Below are positions 52,196 to 64,000 of a stretch of 64,000 nt of DNA, piece by piece. Location: the NCBI RefSeq assembly GCF_018320785.1, contig NC_054869.1, positions 38,715,789 through 38,779,788 of the forward strand. The letters are read 5' to 3'. A program made the position numbers and the translations under genes. The stretch is from Cheilinus undulatus. Lineage: Eukaryota > Chordata > Actinopteri > Labriformes > Labridae. Below the pieces are notes generated by a model that saw only the letters and a list, made by a program, of their open reading frames with translations, was not told the DNA's origin and did not search any database. The number at the start of each line of letters is the position of its first letter. Positions within the stretch are counted from its first letter, which is position 1.

Positions 52196-52794
52196 ACCTG
52201 TGTAAGAGTCATCACCCTCTTCCACTCGCCTACTTAGCCCTCTTCACTCTTCCACAAAACTGCTAAATTTTCCTGAATTACCTGCATGTGTGAATGCAAA
52301 CAGAAGATTTTTCCAAGATTCCAAGATACCAGTTAGATATGTCATAACGAATGCCCAGTGAACTCAGAGCAGTAACTGGAGTGTATTCAACTCGGTTCAG
52401 ATGTCATTCCCTGGTAAATGAAACCCAGTTTAAGACAGACTTAAAGTTATACCCTTTGAACCAGCTGGACTTACATCTGTTTGAGTTATGCTTAGGTGTC
52501 ATTTTTATGCCTGGGATGGAGCTGGCATAAATTCAAATGTAGTATGAAATCAGATTTATCCAATGTATTCTGAGTGGAAAATGTACAACAGAGAGTCATC
52601 TGTTGTCAGAATTTACTCAGGCAGTGAGATGATGAAAAAAAAAAAATTCGTAATTTCCCCTCAATATGAGATGTGTCAGACAGAAACTTAAAGATGTCTT
52701 CACCCTGCAGGTACTGATCGCTAAGAGTGTGTGCCAACTTTTTAAAACTTTTCTCTCTTATGCCATAAGATTTCAACAGTCAAAAAAAAGAAAG

Positions 52795-53299
52795 TAGGGC
52801 TGTGAAGATAAATGGTGTTGATCCAGATTAATTAAGAGCCACAATTAGTACGCTTATCTTTTTTTAAAATCATAATTCTCTGTCTTTTTCAAAACACTTT
52901 GCTGAAGCCATGCCAGCATCTTCCTACAGCTACATTAATCTAAAATAAGTCCATCTCTACTCCTTAATGTCTCATTTCATTCAAAAAGATCCTACAGAGC
53001 TCAGTGGACAAGTCAGAAGTCATCTGAAGCTTGTGTTATCACACTTTTGCCTTTTTACTGCCCCCTTATTTCCATTAAGATAACATAACAAGTTCCTTTT
53101 CTTTCGTTAAGTTCATGTGAAAATACTTGATCTACTAATAAAAGGCTGTATCCAAACAGGAAGTCAATTAGAAAGTTAGTAGAAAAATCCAAAACAGTGG
53201 AATTTTAAAATGCAATAAAAAGAGTGCGGTTAATCGCAATTAACTACAGAAATCCTGAGAATGATCTTGATTAAAATGTTTTGTGTTTTGACAGCCCTA
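52795..53299. mobile_element. hAT-like miniature element, 505 bp
   Basis: TAGGGCTGTGAAGATAAAT at the left and the complement of the right end (TAGGGCTGTCAAAACACAA) match at the terminal nine bases. An AT-rich interior includes GGTTAATCGCAATTAAC. The flanks do not show an 8-bp duplication, so one border may be eroded. Confidence 0.6.
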
Positions 53300-53534
53300 A
53301 TTAAATTAATTCAGATCTTTACAATAACCCACTGGTGTTAAGCTGACCCACAGGCAACGTGAGCCAAATAAAACTACATCTACCACCCAGAGGTTTTTTT
53401 TTTTTTGCCTCTGTAAGGTATGATACAACTGCCTGACAGTAAAAGTACAGTGGTGGTTCAAGAAGAAAGGCTGGGTGCACTTTAGATTACAGTGTGTGTG
53501 AGTCAAATGATGCAAAAACATCTGACAAAAAGTC

Positions 53535-54125
53535 CCTCAAATAACAGTTCTTCCTTGAGTCAGAGTGGACATTTATGCTACATCTGAGGAATATCTGTCA
53601 AGGCCATCCTAAGATCACATTCAAGAGGAAGGGATGAACATGAAGCCATGTGACCTTGACCTTTGACTTCCAAAATCTAGGACATTTTTGGTAGTTTAAA
53701 AAAAGCCTTAAAGCTTGCTTAAGTTATTATGTTTACAAGTAAGGAATGAACAAGACCTCCAAAATGTGTTCAGTTCATCCTTGGGTCAGAGAGCACATTC
53801 ATGCAAAGTCTGAAGAACAAACATCTTTACAAGCAAAGCATCTTTGAGTTGTTAAATTCAAAATTAAGGAATGCACATATGACGTATATGATCAGCTTGA
53901 CCTTTGACATATGACTGAATCAGAGTGAGAATTCCTTCAAAGCATTGTTAAGAAATTAAATCCAATAGCAAGGGACGAACATGGGGCTTAATCACTTTGG
54001 CACCTTACCAACGACCTCTAAAATCTAATCAGTTCATCCTGAGTCAGAATAGACATTTGTGCAAAGTTTGAAGAAAAATCACTCAATGTGTTTCTGAGAA
54101 AGGCCAGACAATCTGGAAACTTTCT
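53535..54125 (+). repeat. Dispersed repeat with internal units, copy 2
   Basis: Four or so degenerate units each carry a version of GAGTCAGAGTGGACATTTATG, TGACCTTGACCTTTGACTTCC and a stretch on animals-type AAGGGATGAACATG. Unit starts are near 53556, 53780, 53925 and 54030. No open frame; a fish-wide repeat family related to 46925-47270. Confidence 0.6.
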
Positions 54126-55426
54126 GTCTCCAGCTGTTGCTATCACTAATGCAAAGGCACAAAAATCACCCCATACTGCAAACTAAGATTGTTAGAGTCA
54201 AGGAAAACATCCGATATTTCAGACAGGTTATGAGAACATGTTTACGAACATGTCTAAAAGGTCACGTTTTTGGCAGTGTCACAAAGGATTCGAATCGGTT
54301 GAAACAGGGAGTTTCTGTGTCTTGTTCCAGCTGGATCTGACACACACTGTTGACAAACCACAGTCACAGACTGTTCCCGGTACAAACATCAGCTTTCTGT
54401 TATCACACACGAAGGAGAAGGACATGCAGAATTTACCGTCTTTCACTCACATGGATTGGACATGCTAATACAAAACAGAAACTTGTGTCCTTGAAGGAAG
54501 CAAGTGAAAGGAAAGACAGCTCTGACTCCTTACTGCCACACAAATAACTTCTGCAATCTCTGAATCATGTAGCATGTTTGCTGGACTCTTGCACAACTGC
54601 TTTACAATTAACACCTTTGAATCTCCTTAAAAACTCCAGATCTACTTATAGAAGTACTTTAACACTCCCTGGTCATCATATTACATCTTAAACTCTGTTC
54701 TTTATAAAAAACAGTAACCTAAAAGGATCTGCACGTGCTTGGCAGGCTAAAGAAATTGAAGCTGATTAAATGATTACAATAATTAAAACTGATTTCTTTA
54801 AAGTAGTTGTAAATCTTGCGTGAAAAAACATTCCTGTCACCCTCACCCTTTCTTCCACACATGCAGATAAAAGATTAAGCATGTTGATGAGTCATCTGTT
54901 ACAAGCATAATTATTTGATCTTGCATGAGAATAATGACAATAGACTGCAGAAGGATTTTGGCAGTGATAAACTCTGTATTTTTCCATTACAATAATAGTT
55001 CTACTACTCAAAAAGAAACCGCTCAAGCTTTGTAACTCAGCTGTTTTACATGGATGTCCTAAGTAAGCTTAATCTCTATCTTTCTTATTCACATCATTTC
55101 CTGGTTTATTCACTCTGTTAAAATCTTCTCTCAGGTTTAATACATAATACAATTTTGTTTACATTATGTGCATAAATATATACATTTTCAAGTGGAAATA
55201 AATATGCATTCTAGTCTTCATACATTTAACATTCCCCTCTCTCCATCTGGGTTTGAATAGTGGGTTGGTTTAGTCAACTATGGTTCTCTATATGGTCTTT
55301 AATTATAAAGAAAAATCACAGCAGGAAGGAATAAGAGTGAGTTATCTTTGACTTGGGTTTTTATTGGTTCAAGCTTTGAATCTCGAGGCTTTAAGTGGAA
55401 CACTGGCGTCTTCATTCTTGTCCATA

Positions 55427-56813
55427 TCAGTACTCAGTTGGTCCTCTGTTGGCCACATGCAGCAGCCGTAGCAGCAGCTCTGCAGCCGAGCTCCCTGCAG
55501 AGCTGTCGGCCTGATCTGAGGCCTCCATTTCCCCCAGGCAGTCTGAGTCCACTGCACAGCTCTCTGAAGAAGAGAGGAGAGTAATTTCAATCAGACCATG
55601 GCAATTCACCAAACACAACACAGATAAACTTGCCTGAGCATGATGATTAAAACAAACAAATCAAAACTGCACCTGAGTTACAGCAGAGTCCTGAGGCAGC
55701 GCAGCGTCCTCCCTCTGATCCACAGGGTCTACCTCCTGCCTGGCAGGGGGTTAGCAGGTAGTTCTCCTCCATACAGTGAGCAGTTTCTGGAGAACCCAGC
55801 AAGCAGCCCAGGCCCTCCCCACAGCAGATACTGGGGCCGAAGCAGCGGCCCCTGTCTCTGGGTCCACAAGACATGCACTAAAATAGAAACGGTAAATATT
55901 AGTATCGACTGGAAATTCAGGTTTTATAAATCCAGTAGAATAATTTTGGAACAATGTTGCCTGTTTTTGTGATATTTTTCTTAGTTTTCAATATACTTTT
56001 GAATATTGAAGCAAGATTTATCAAAATTCAAATTTTACTTCACCTTCCATGACTTTATATTCTCACATTGATGGTAGGAGCAGATAAACTGACTCTTTTC
56101 TGTCATAAAAAAGATCAACTAAAACGAATGCGTTTTTAATGCTAATCTATCTAACCTAAGTAACTGAGTTTTTTTAACTCAGTAAACTGAAAGTGTTTTT
56201 TTTAAATGTTCCTCTACTCCTGGAATTCTAAGGAGGAAAAATAGAACTTGCATCACAGTATGATAGTTATACATTTCTATGAATATCTAAAACCAACACA
56301 CAGCTTATCATAAGACACATACTTCTTTCAGCAAAATTAGAGGGAATAAATATACTATAGCCTATCTATTGCTACAAAATCCAACTACTTGAATTGCTAA
56401 CTGCTAAAAATGCTAACATAATTAGGCTAACTGGTATGATGCTTTAGTGTAATTTCATACATTCAGTATGTGTGTTAAATAATGTTCATTTGTATATTAA
56501 AAAAAGATCTATTATATTCTTGTAGTTTCCAAAATGTTACAGAATACACATAATCCTCAGTTCCTTATTTTTTCCTGACTAAAAAAACTTTATAAGCAGA
56601 ATATGATGAATTTCAGCTCGAGGGAAATTTCAGCCCACAGATAAAGGAAATTAAATGACCTCCATAAAGAGCACAAAACATAGTGGTCCTCACCTGTCTG
56701 ATTCCAGTCTCCGGCAGGGCTCGTTTCCCTCCTCGCGGGCAGTTCTGGATGTAGCACGCGGAGGACAGCGCGAGGAGTCCCAGGACACACAGGGGGATCA
56801 CGGAGTGTGGCAT
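55427..56813 (-). CDS. avp: Vasotocin-neurophysin precursor
   Basis: Three exons on the minus strand: 56813-56694, 55877-55670 and 55563-55427, stop TGA, 154 residues. Residues 1-19 ([19 protein letters not shown]) are a signal peptide. CYIQNCPRG at 20-28 is vasotocin itself (Ile at 3, Arg at 8), followed by the amidation and cleavage site GKR. The neurophysin part has all 14 expected cysteines, 12 in exon 2 (from [12 protein letters not shown] to LCCNS) and 2 in exon 3. The C-terminus has the leucine-rich [15 protein letters not shown] typical of fish precursors and no visible cut site for a separate copeptin. The three-exon layout with these borders is that of the vertebrate family. The hormone is secreted from hypothalamic neurons and acts on V1/V2-type receptors in water balance, blood pressure and behaviour. 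Confidence 0.98.
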
Positions 56814-56889
56814 CTCTGCTGCTGTTGCTGGTGTTGGATGAGATGAAGCCCGGGTGGATGTCTGACTGATGCCCCCGCTCGGTCTCTCA

Positions 56890-56945
56890 CTTATAAGCAG
56901 ATGGACATGATCAGACAAAGCGTTTGACACTCGTATCTGACGTCA
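56890..56945 (-). promoter_or_regulatory. avp: avp promoter: TATA box and perfect CRE
   Basis: On the minus strand TATAAG lies at 56895-56890, 77 bp upstream of the avp ATG. A perfect 8-bp palindromic cAMP response element, TGACGTCA, is at 56938-56945, about 43 bp further upstream. In mammals the AVP gene is known to be induced through CREB at such sites, so the same control is likely here. Confidence 0.75.
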
Positions 56946-57649
56946 CTGTCTCTACTCCTCTGCTAACCACACATGCATGCACGCGCGCTCGAAGGCCACC
57001 AACGTGCGTCCTGCGCGCGCCAGGGGTCGCGGGCAGATGTGGCTCTGAATAAGATGTGTGCCATCTAACAAATGTACGGGAGATAACAGCAGAAGATGCT
57101 GTTTATGTATTCAACAGTGCGCCACACTGATTTGGATGAACTGTTAGGAATAATCTCAGCTGTGAGGTCACAACAAAAGGCATGGCGTGAACAGCTAATT
57201 AGATTAACAGCAATAAGAGAAATGATTAAATACATTTCATGATCATCATGCACAATTTAACCGTCAAGCAAATCACAACAGGACAATCATTTCTCTCCCA
57301 TGAAAACACAACACACATTATCCTCCTGATGTCATTTACAAATATTAATTAGCATAGCAAAATTAGCATTTCACATAAACATAAATATCTAGTGTTCTTT
57401 ATTCAGTTTGGGGTTGTGTCTGACTGCATGCTCGGGGTTGTGTTTCAACAATTAACAGCTGTGATGCTGATTAGGAAGTAAACGATGAACACAAACTGAG
57501 CATCAGAGGAAGCAGGTTAACCTGTGGGGGAGTTATTTTATCATAGTAGCATTCAAGCTTGTTTCAGATTTTCCTCTCCTTAAGCACCCCCTACTTGAAT
57601 CCAAAACTAAGTTTTAGTTTTAACTAAGTTAAAACAAAAACTCAAAAAC

Positions 57650-58880
57650 TAATGTTTTAACATAGGAAGAGTTCAGAAATCAGCATTTGGTGGAATAACC
57701 CTGATTTTTAATTGCAGCTTTCATGTGATCAGTCTTTTACATTGCTTTTGGGTGGCTTTTTGCCACTCCTGGCGCAAAAAAATTAAGCAGCTTGGCTTTG
57801 TTTGATGACTTCTGACCATCCATCTTCCTCTTCATCCCACTCCAGAGGTTTTCAATAGGTTTCAGGTCTGGAGATTGGGCTGGCCATGACAGGGTCTTGT
57901 TCTGGTGGTCCTTCATCCACACCTTGACTGACTTAACTGTGTGGCATGGAGCACTGTCCTGCAGGTACAACCAATCCTCAAAGATGTGGAACATTGTCAG
58001 AGCAGAAGGAAGCAAGTTTTCTTCTTTTACGTGGCTTGATTAATGCATCCTACGCAATGACAAATCTGCCCGATTCCAGCCTTGCTGAAGCACCCTCAGA
58101 TCATTACTGACCCTCAACTAAATTTCACAGTGGGTGTGTGAAACACTGTAACTTGTAGGCCTCTCCAGGTCTCCGTCTAACCATTAGATGACCAAGTGTT
58201 GGGCAAAGCTGAAAACTGGACTCATCAGAGAAGATGACCTTACTCTAATCCTCTATGGTCTGATCCTTAAAATCTTATACAAACCTCAGCCTGGCTCTTC
58301 TTTGCTTCTCACTGATGAAGGGCTTTTTTTTCTTGCTTTACATGACTTGAGCCGCACCCCTAGGAGCCTGTTCTGAACTGTTCTTGCTGCATTTCACCCC
58401 AGTTACCATTCTTTTTGAAGGTAACTTGATGTCATCCTACTGTTGCTGAGTGACAATCGAATTATTTGGTCATCCCTTTTCACTGGGGAGACGTTTTTGC
58501 CCTCTGCCGGTCTGTAGCCTTGTTGTCCCCAGTGTCTGCTTGCTCAACCTCACTCCTATAAACGGCCATCTTAGATATTTTAAGGATGGAAGCGACCTGA
58601 ACCTAATTGAACCCTTCTTTTCCAAACTCAAAACTTTTCTTTTCAACTGTTTTGACATGGTCGATAGTTATTTTTTAAATTCTAATTACATTTGAGGTAC
58701 TAGCACAGTTTTGTGCCATCAAGCTGGTCCTATTGCAAGAGGATAGTGTTGACCCCAGCAGTATCTCATTCAGTAGAATGAAGAGTGCTTTATTGGACAC
58801 TGGAATGGAATGGCTGTCATACATGTAGAGATGCTGATTTCAGAAAAATTTGCAGTGGTCTCTTCATTTTTCCCGGGGCT
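57650..58880 (-). mobile_element. Tc1-like transposon relic with transposase fragment
   Basis: On the minus strand the frame at 58015-57737 reads LYLQDSAPCHTVKSVKVWM, then SWPAQSPDLKPIENLW. These are the third catalytic region of Tc1 transposase (the second D in the QDSAPCH block, the E in PIENLW). Earlier parts of the transposase follow at higher coordinates up to about 58540, broken by stops and indels. The right border is probably near the GGGGCTGTATA at 58870-58880. It is old and non-functional. Confidence 0.8.
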
Positions 58881-60329
58881 GTATATATAGGGCATACAGG
58901 AATGTTTGATTTGATCCCATTATGAGAAGGTTTGAGTGAATGTGTCCCACAAGAAGTAGGGAATAATGTTGCTATGAAAGTGCTTTTAAGATCATGCATT
59001 TTGTACACATTTTAGTTCTGGGCCCTTTATTCAATGAGACTACACCATATCAAATAAAAAAAAAGAACAGAAATTATTCAAAATTGTTTAATTTCATATA
59101 AAAACAGCCCCTGATGTCTTAAATATATTCCATCTCACACATATCTTAAAAAAATCAAACTTGATGCAGGATACAGCTGCCTAAAATCAGACATTAGGAA
59201 CAGTCAGTAGTAAATATAACTTAAAAATCAAATTTCATTGGAGTGCTTTATCTCCGGTACCACTAGTTGGTGAAAATGTGTAGCTAATGTCTCCATGGCT
59301 CATGCAGAGTTTCTGGTTCCAGCTCTCCCTCTCGCTAAGCGGATACAAGATCATGACCTCGGTTAAGCTAAATGTTGTCAGGGAAACCAACATAAAAATG
59401 ATTCTGCCTTTGAACACAAGGCCAAAAAAATGCAGTTTTGTCTGACTTTTGTCTGTTTAACCCTTTTGTGTTGCAATAACAGACTTGTGAGGTAATAAGG
59501 GTGAAGTGTTAAAAGGTAGGAAATGAATCGGTGGGACAAGGACACTCTGGAGGACGTTTAGCCAGTGCAGGACATCACTAAGCATGTTTATTTTCTCCAC
59601 AATGTTATAGGATATAAAAAAAGACAGAATATAGCTGAAAGTTTAACAAAAATCTGTTTTTAATTCTAGCTGTTAAACACTTACCGCTGCTTACCCAGCA
59701 TGTGGAGTTTAATACAAACACATCACAAGAGAGGTACATCATCAGTGTCAAGTATTTCTTTTAAATGATACTGTGCCTGAAATGGTCTCTTCATATAAAA
59801 CTGTATCAAATGTAAACTGGTAAATCTAGTGAAGGAGAGAGCTGAAGGTTGAGCATGACCCCGTCTGTTTCTGCACAATAACCACACAGCCTTGAGTCGA
59901 CTCCATTTCCGTAGGAATGTTTCTGGCCTCTCACCATCCGCACTCCCGTCCCCCAACCTTCTTTTTCTTTGTGCATCTTCTACCCATCCACAGTCTGTAC
60001 AAAAGCTGCAGAACCAAGGCTGCAGCTACACTCCACCGCATGGTGAAAAGGCTAAGGAAGGGAGAGGGGGTGGAAAGAGGAGAAGAAGGGTTTGATTTTA
60101 TATTTTTTGTACTACTTATTTTCAAGGTCTTTGCCTTCATTGATGTTCTTTGTACAACAGTGGGCAGTAAAGGTAGAGACCTTTTTTGGATCCTATTTTG
60201 TAGCATCAGGCAAATTATTAGACGTGTGATATATTGCTAGACTTGAAATAATTATCACCAAGAAGGCAAAGAAGTACTGTATATATGGTCAATAAAATAT
60301 ATTTCTGTAATCTGATGCTTTTATCCAAG

Positions 60330-61670
60330 ATTAAATCAGTTTTATCTTTTAAGCAAGGGATTAATACTTTAATTTCAATATGTTTGGACTACTGCAATGC
60401 ACTTTCTATAGTTCAAGTCCCTGTAAAATGAAAAAAAAAAAAAAAAATCCTTATTTTAGGTTTGTTGTATGGCAGGCAACAGTCTTATGACCCACCAGGT
60501 CAAATTTCAGTCATGAAAACATCTCTAATTTTACACAATTAAGCTTCTAAATGATGAATGAGGCAGTAATATTTGCCCCAGGATGGTGTGGGTGTGTTGG
60601 TTGGATGAACAATCCTCTCAAAAAAAAAAAAAAAAAAAAAAGTTCCTGAGCAGGGTGTATCTGCCTGGCTCTGTGCCAGACCAGAGACACAGAAGTTAGG
60701 GATTAAATTTTCTGTTTTCTGGCACAAATCTTTCTGTTATAATACTTTTAATGACCCGTAGTCCATCGTGGCTGGCTGATTGGAGAAATGTATGAACTGC
60801 TACGTGATTTTATATCAAAGCGTTAGGGGGTGGGGTGATTCCTCACCAAGACTGGTGATGTCCCGGGCTCATATATATTTGCCCTGCTCAAATAAAACTT
60901 AGCCAAGGAAAGAGTTGAACAATTTTCTAATGGTCCAAATCAAAAATACAGTCACACATAGCTCTCAGTGTTTTCACATGTTCACAGCAACCTCATTCAA
61001 CATATCTAGTGTGTTAAAACACAAAGTTTGGATTCAACTTTACAGGGACTTTAACTGGGCCTCCCTTACATGTTTACAGCTAGTTTAAAAAGCAGCTGCC
61101 GGACTGATGGGCAACAAGAAGCCATCATTTCAGGTTGTCAAGTGGGATCCTCCCTTTGCTGGTGTTTCATTCAGTTAATCCCACTCCCCCAGAGGACTAA
61201 ATGGTGAACTCCAGCGTCCCCCCACCATGCTAGCTCTCCTCACCGCCCACCAAACCAACACAGAGACAGTCTTTATCTTACCTACCCCACCACATGACCA
61301 TCACAGCCCAAACAGCATTGCCCCCTTTAACAGACCCATGTCCACGAGACCAAATTAAAAACCCAGAGACTGAGTGTTTTCTGTGGTGGCTCCTAAACTG
61401 TGTAATGTGTTACCCCTTGAAATAAGAATATCCCCCTGTTACAAACTTTTAAATCACATCTTAAAACTTATTTTTATTGTTTGGCTTTAATCATGACAGT
61501 TGCATGATATCTAACTCTGCGTGTCTTTTAATTTCTTAATACTAGTTTCTTTTTGCTTTTTTGATTAAATTAGTTTTTTAACTATGTTTTTATTTGTTTT
61601 TGGTCACGCTGCAGCACTCTGGTAAACACTGTGTTTTTAATATGCACTATAAGAAAAACTGGATCTGTTT
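60330..61670 (+). mobile_element. LINE fragment (L2-like), split by an insertion
   Basis: The left piece (60360-60413) contains TTTGGACTACTGCAATGC, encoding LDYCNA, a conserved phrase of the L2-type reverse transcriptase end. The reading resumes at 61053 with CAGCTAGTTTAAAAAGCAGC (QLV..KAA) and runs on to TTTTCTGTGGTGGCTCCTAA near 61380, again a known 3' phrase. The two halves are separated by the element at 60415-61052. The copy is 5'-truncated and no longer open. Confidence 0.72.
60415..61052. mobile_element. Miniature transposon inserted in the LINE
   Basis: AAGTCCCTGTAAAATGAA at the left and TTCAACTTTACAGGGACTT at the right are inverted repeats (17 bases, one or two mismatches). The segment is 638 bp and includes two A-rich runs. 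It has no coding frame. It interrupts the LINE just after its DYCNA sequence. Confidence 0.7.
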
Positions 61671-62106
61671 AGATAAAAGCAGAAACTCAGAACTAAACTT
61701 GTTCCTGCCCAGGTTAGCTGTAAAAAGTAAGTTAGCATGGTAATCTAGCTAGGACCTTCTGCTAAACCTGGTTCTTACACTCCTCATCTCGTTGCCAGTT
61801 TTTGCAGGATTGAGGCTGAAGGCCAATGCTACATCTTATTAGCATGTGTGTTTTTTTGACACTAGTGGGAGTAGCTGCAGTGACTTCCACCTGTCCCGAC
61901 ATCACACACAGACCCTCATATTCTAAAGGATGGAGAGTATCTGATCAGAGCAAACATCTTTATGTAAACTTTAGCTGGGATGTTAATTTTGCTTTAAATA
62001 TTTCCAGCTGATTGCTGTTAGACACCAAAAAACATGTGGCTACTATTGTGTCCTCACCTTTACAACAATCCCTCTGAGGGTGTAGATGTGCTCTTTTGAG
62101 CATTTG

Positions 62107-64000
62107 TCAGTGATGCACTCTTGTTATGTCACTACGTGAGGAAGGGCTTTGGCAAGAGGGACATGAGACATGCTTGGATGACGATCCTGTGACGGAATTC
62201 AGTTGTTCTGATTTCCTCCGTAGGCAGGAACCACACAGCAGATGACCACAGGTGAGACGATAGATGCATGATGCAGATTTAGAGTAAACGGAGATCGAAC
62301 AGGAACACAAGGAGCACATCTTTTCACCTGGCAAGATAATATGAGGGAAAACTTAGTATGTCGATTAATTATAGAGAAAGGCAAATTTTCAGTGAAGCTC
62401 ATGAGCTCTCATTCTTAATTGAATTAAATACATTGTAATGTACTATGTTTTCTATGGAATCATATAACATACAGCTAAAATCATTTTTGGCTCAGGATGG
62501 GAAGGCAGCCAGAAAGAGTTCAAGAGGCTTTACACTTACATTAACAGTATGTATACCAGGGTGGACAACTGGTGGGCTGTGGGCCACATGCAGCCCCTTT
62601 TTCTCACTCATTGTGGCCCACAAGTCAGTTTAAATACAGATAAACTGTACACATGTAGAAAACAAGACAAATGTGCATGGAAGATTTCAGCATGAGTTAC
62701 CAATACAACACCAGTCCACTGAGGACTCTGTATATGGGCCCCTGCTCTACACTGTAAAATCACACCAGTTGAAAATACTCAAAATATTTGTTGTAACTGA
62801 TTAGGTGAATGTTTTTAAGCAGTGGAAATACATTTTTTTGAGTATGACTCAAGTTAAAATATATAATTTACATGTTTCTCATCCACTGCAGTTTCCCTTT
62901 ATGTCTTTTACATATTCTATTTATGAACAATCATGCCACCCAAAGTTAGCTTATTTGATTGACTACAAGTAGCAATGATTGCAAGGTCCACTTTGAATTT
63001 ATATTAAGAATTACTAAATAACTGAATTCCAACAGATCTGTTGGATATCCTTAGTGTTGTTGTTAAAAGTATCTGGTATCTATTACTGCTTTTATTTAGA
63101 CACAATCTGTAGCTTTGGTACCAGGGGACAAATTATTTATATAATAAACTGGTAGGTATGAGCCAGGAGTATGCTTTAAGAACACCACTTTGTTTGCAAG
63201 AAAAAAATGTATTTCATAAACACAAATTAAACACAAATTTTTATTTGGACATTTTAGAGCCTGTGTGAGATTCACTGTCCACATGCCACAGTGGTTGGTT
63301 TGATTTTGAGATTTGTGTTTGTTTTTTTAATTTGAAAAACAGCAAATTGCTGCTACAATATAAATGCAGGTGTAACAAATACTGATTAAAAAACAGTAGC
63401 CTAATTACAATTGTCTAATTCACTCAACCCTTTAACTTGTGCAATATTTGGATTTCTTACTTTCTTACTGTGTTAGATACTTTGGCCATCTATAAGAACA
63501 GAGATTTTTCCATGCTTTCCTTTGTCAGTATGTACATTTACGTTATCATAATTTAGTCGTGAAAAAGGATGTCAATGAATACTTTTTGTTAACATTTCCT
63601 CAAATCAACACTGCTGTAAAGTTGTGAAAAGCCAGAATGGAGGCATTATTCTTAGCCTTGCTTTGCTAAAACTGTAAGTTACTGAAACATGGTGAGATTA
63701 TGGGCTAACACAAGAGATTTGGATTGTGCTGCAGGATTTATAACACAATTTTTCATTTTATTTGCTCTGTCAGTACCTCAATCCATCAAGGCCATAGCCT
63801 AGTTTACAGAATATCATGTTTTGACACTCAACATTTTGAGGTTTGAGGCCTCCTTAAAGAAAAATCAGATTTTTCTAAATCTTACCTGTTGTCATGCTTT
63901 GAATGCCTGCAGTCTGGCCATGCAGCATGCTTCTCAGTGGTTCAGAGTCAGGAGTTACCAGTTTCTGCTGAGACAAGTTTTTGGTAAAGGAGGGACGCCC
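62107..64000 (-). CDS. ubox5: U-box domain protein 5 (RNF37), 3' part
   Basis: Two minus-strand exons: 64000-63886 (open to the window edge) and 62327-62107, stop TGA at 62109-62107. They join in phase 1, giving TTG then EKMCSLCSCSIS. The last exon encodes a RING-type finger: CSLC at the start, YRLTCGHLLCGSC in the middle, CPSC near the end, and the tail SDITRVHH. Human UBOX5 ends in a RING finger with nearly the same words (LPCGHLLC, then a CxxC pair and VLRVHF). The U-box, which binds E2 enzymes, would be in upstream exons beyond the window. The human protein is a nuclear ubiquitin ligase that interacts with UBE2D-type enzymes. Neighbour of AVP in human too. Confidence 0.85.
62560..62640 (+). 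mobile_element. hAT-type transposon end (fragment)
   Basis: CAGGGTGGACAACTGGTGGG followed by CTGTGGGCCACATGCAGCCC is the terminal part of a well-known vertebrate hAT family. The opposite end is not clear. It lies in the last ubox5 intron. Confidence 0.5.

Larger units (their letters stand above)
50210..55426. other. Intergenic region between the chemokine gene and avp
   Basis: The chemokine promoter presumably lies just above 50210. The remainder is AT-rich and contains two repeats with copies elsewhere in the window, a hAT-like element and a small tandem duplication. From 54130 to 55400 I see no gene or clear repeat. Confidence 0.55.
56946..62106. other. Region between avp and ubox5
   Basis: About 5.2 kb. 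The first 100 bp are CpG-rich (upstream of avp). From 57580 to 61670 it contains a Tc1-like relic and a LINE split by another element. A block at 59850-60100 is somewhat GC-richer with short open frames on both strands, but shows no family similarity I know; it may belong to the 3' UTR of ubox5. Confidence 0.5.

Noticed and set aside
59723-60240. Open frames on both strands at 59.7-60.2 kb
   Set aside because: Short, low-complexity, without known domains or splice partners. Possibly part of the ubox5 3' UTR.
61826-62011. Short frame starting with a signal-peptide-like MLHLISMCVFLTLVGVAAV
   Set aside because: It is 61 codons with no donor in frame, no homology recognised, and it lies antisense to the presumed ubox5 3' UTR.

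Overview
The window looks like ordinary nuclear DNA of a teleost fish. It is AT-rich, its genes have small exons with GT-AG introns, it carries many short DNA-transposon copies of fish type, and it encodes fish-type vasotocin. I built gene models by hand from splice sites, reading phase and remembered family sequences; no alignment was run.

Left block (1-39.5 kb), in order: the 3' end of prxl2c (+), cdc14b (+), habp4 (-), znf367 (+) and slc35d2 (-). As I remember it, the same five neighbours lie together on human 9q22, which supports the calls. cdc14b and habp4 converge with about 175 bp between their polyadenylation signals. habp4 and znf367 diverge across about 4.6 kb. znf367 and slc35d2 converge, and their 3' UTRs probably overlap.

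Middle block (39.5-55 kb): mostly transposon debris, including a Tc1-like element split by a second transposon, a long foldback element and a self-complementary trinucleotide repeat. One small gene on the minus strand encodes a CCL27/CCL28-like CC chemokine.

Right block (55-64 kb): a complete vasotocin-neurophysin gene (avp, -), then a 5.3 kb transposon-rich gap holding a Tc1-like relic and a LINE split by a small transposon, then the 3' end of ubox5 (-). AVP and UBOX5 are also neighbours in human, on 20p13. The window therefore joins two or three segments that are separate in mammals.

The most interesting material is in cdc14b. It has a CDC14B-type first exon and, 1 kb downstream, a second first exon that resembles CDC14A. 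At the 3' end, three different terminal exons all splice in phase 2: a CDC14B-like end, a CDC14A-like end and a hydrophobic, tail-anchor-like end. No RNA genes, CRISPR arrays or capsid- or envelope-bearing viral elements were recognised.
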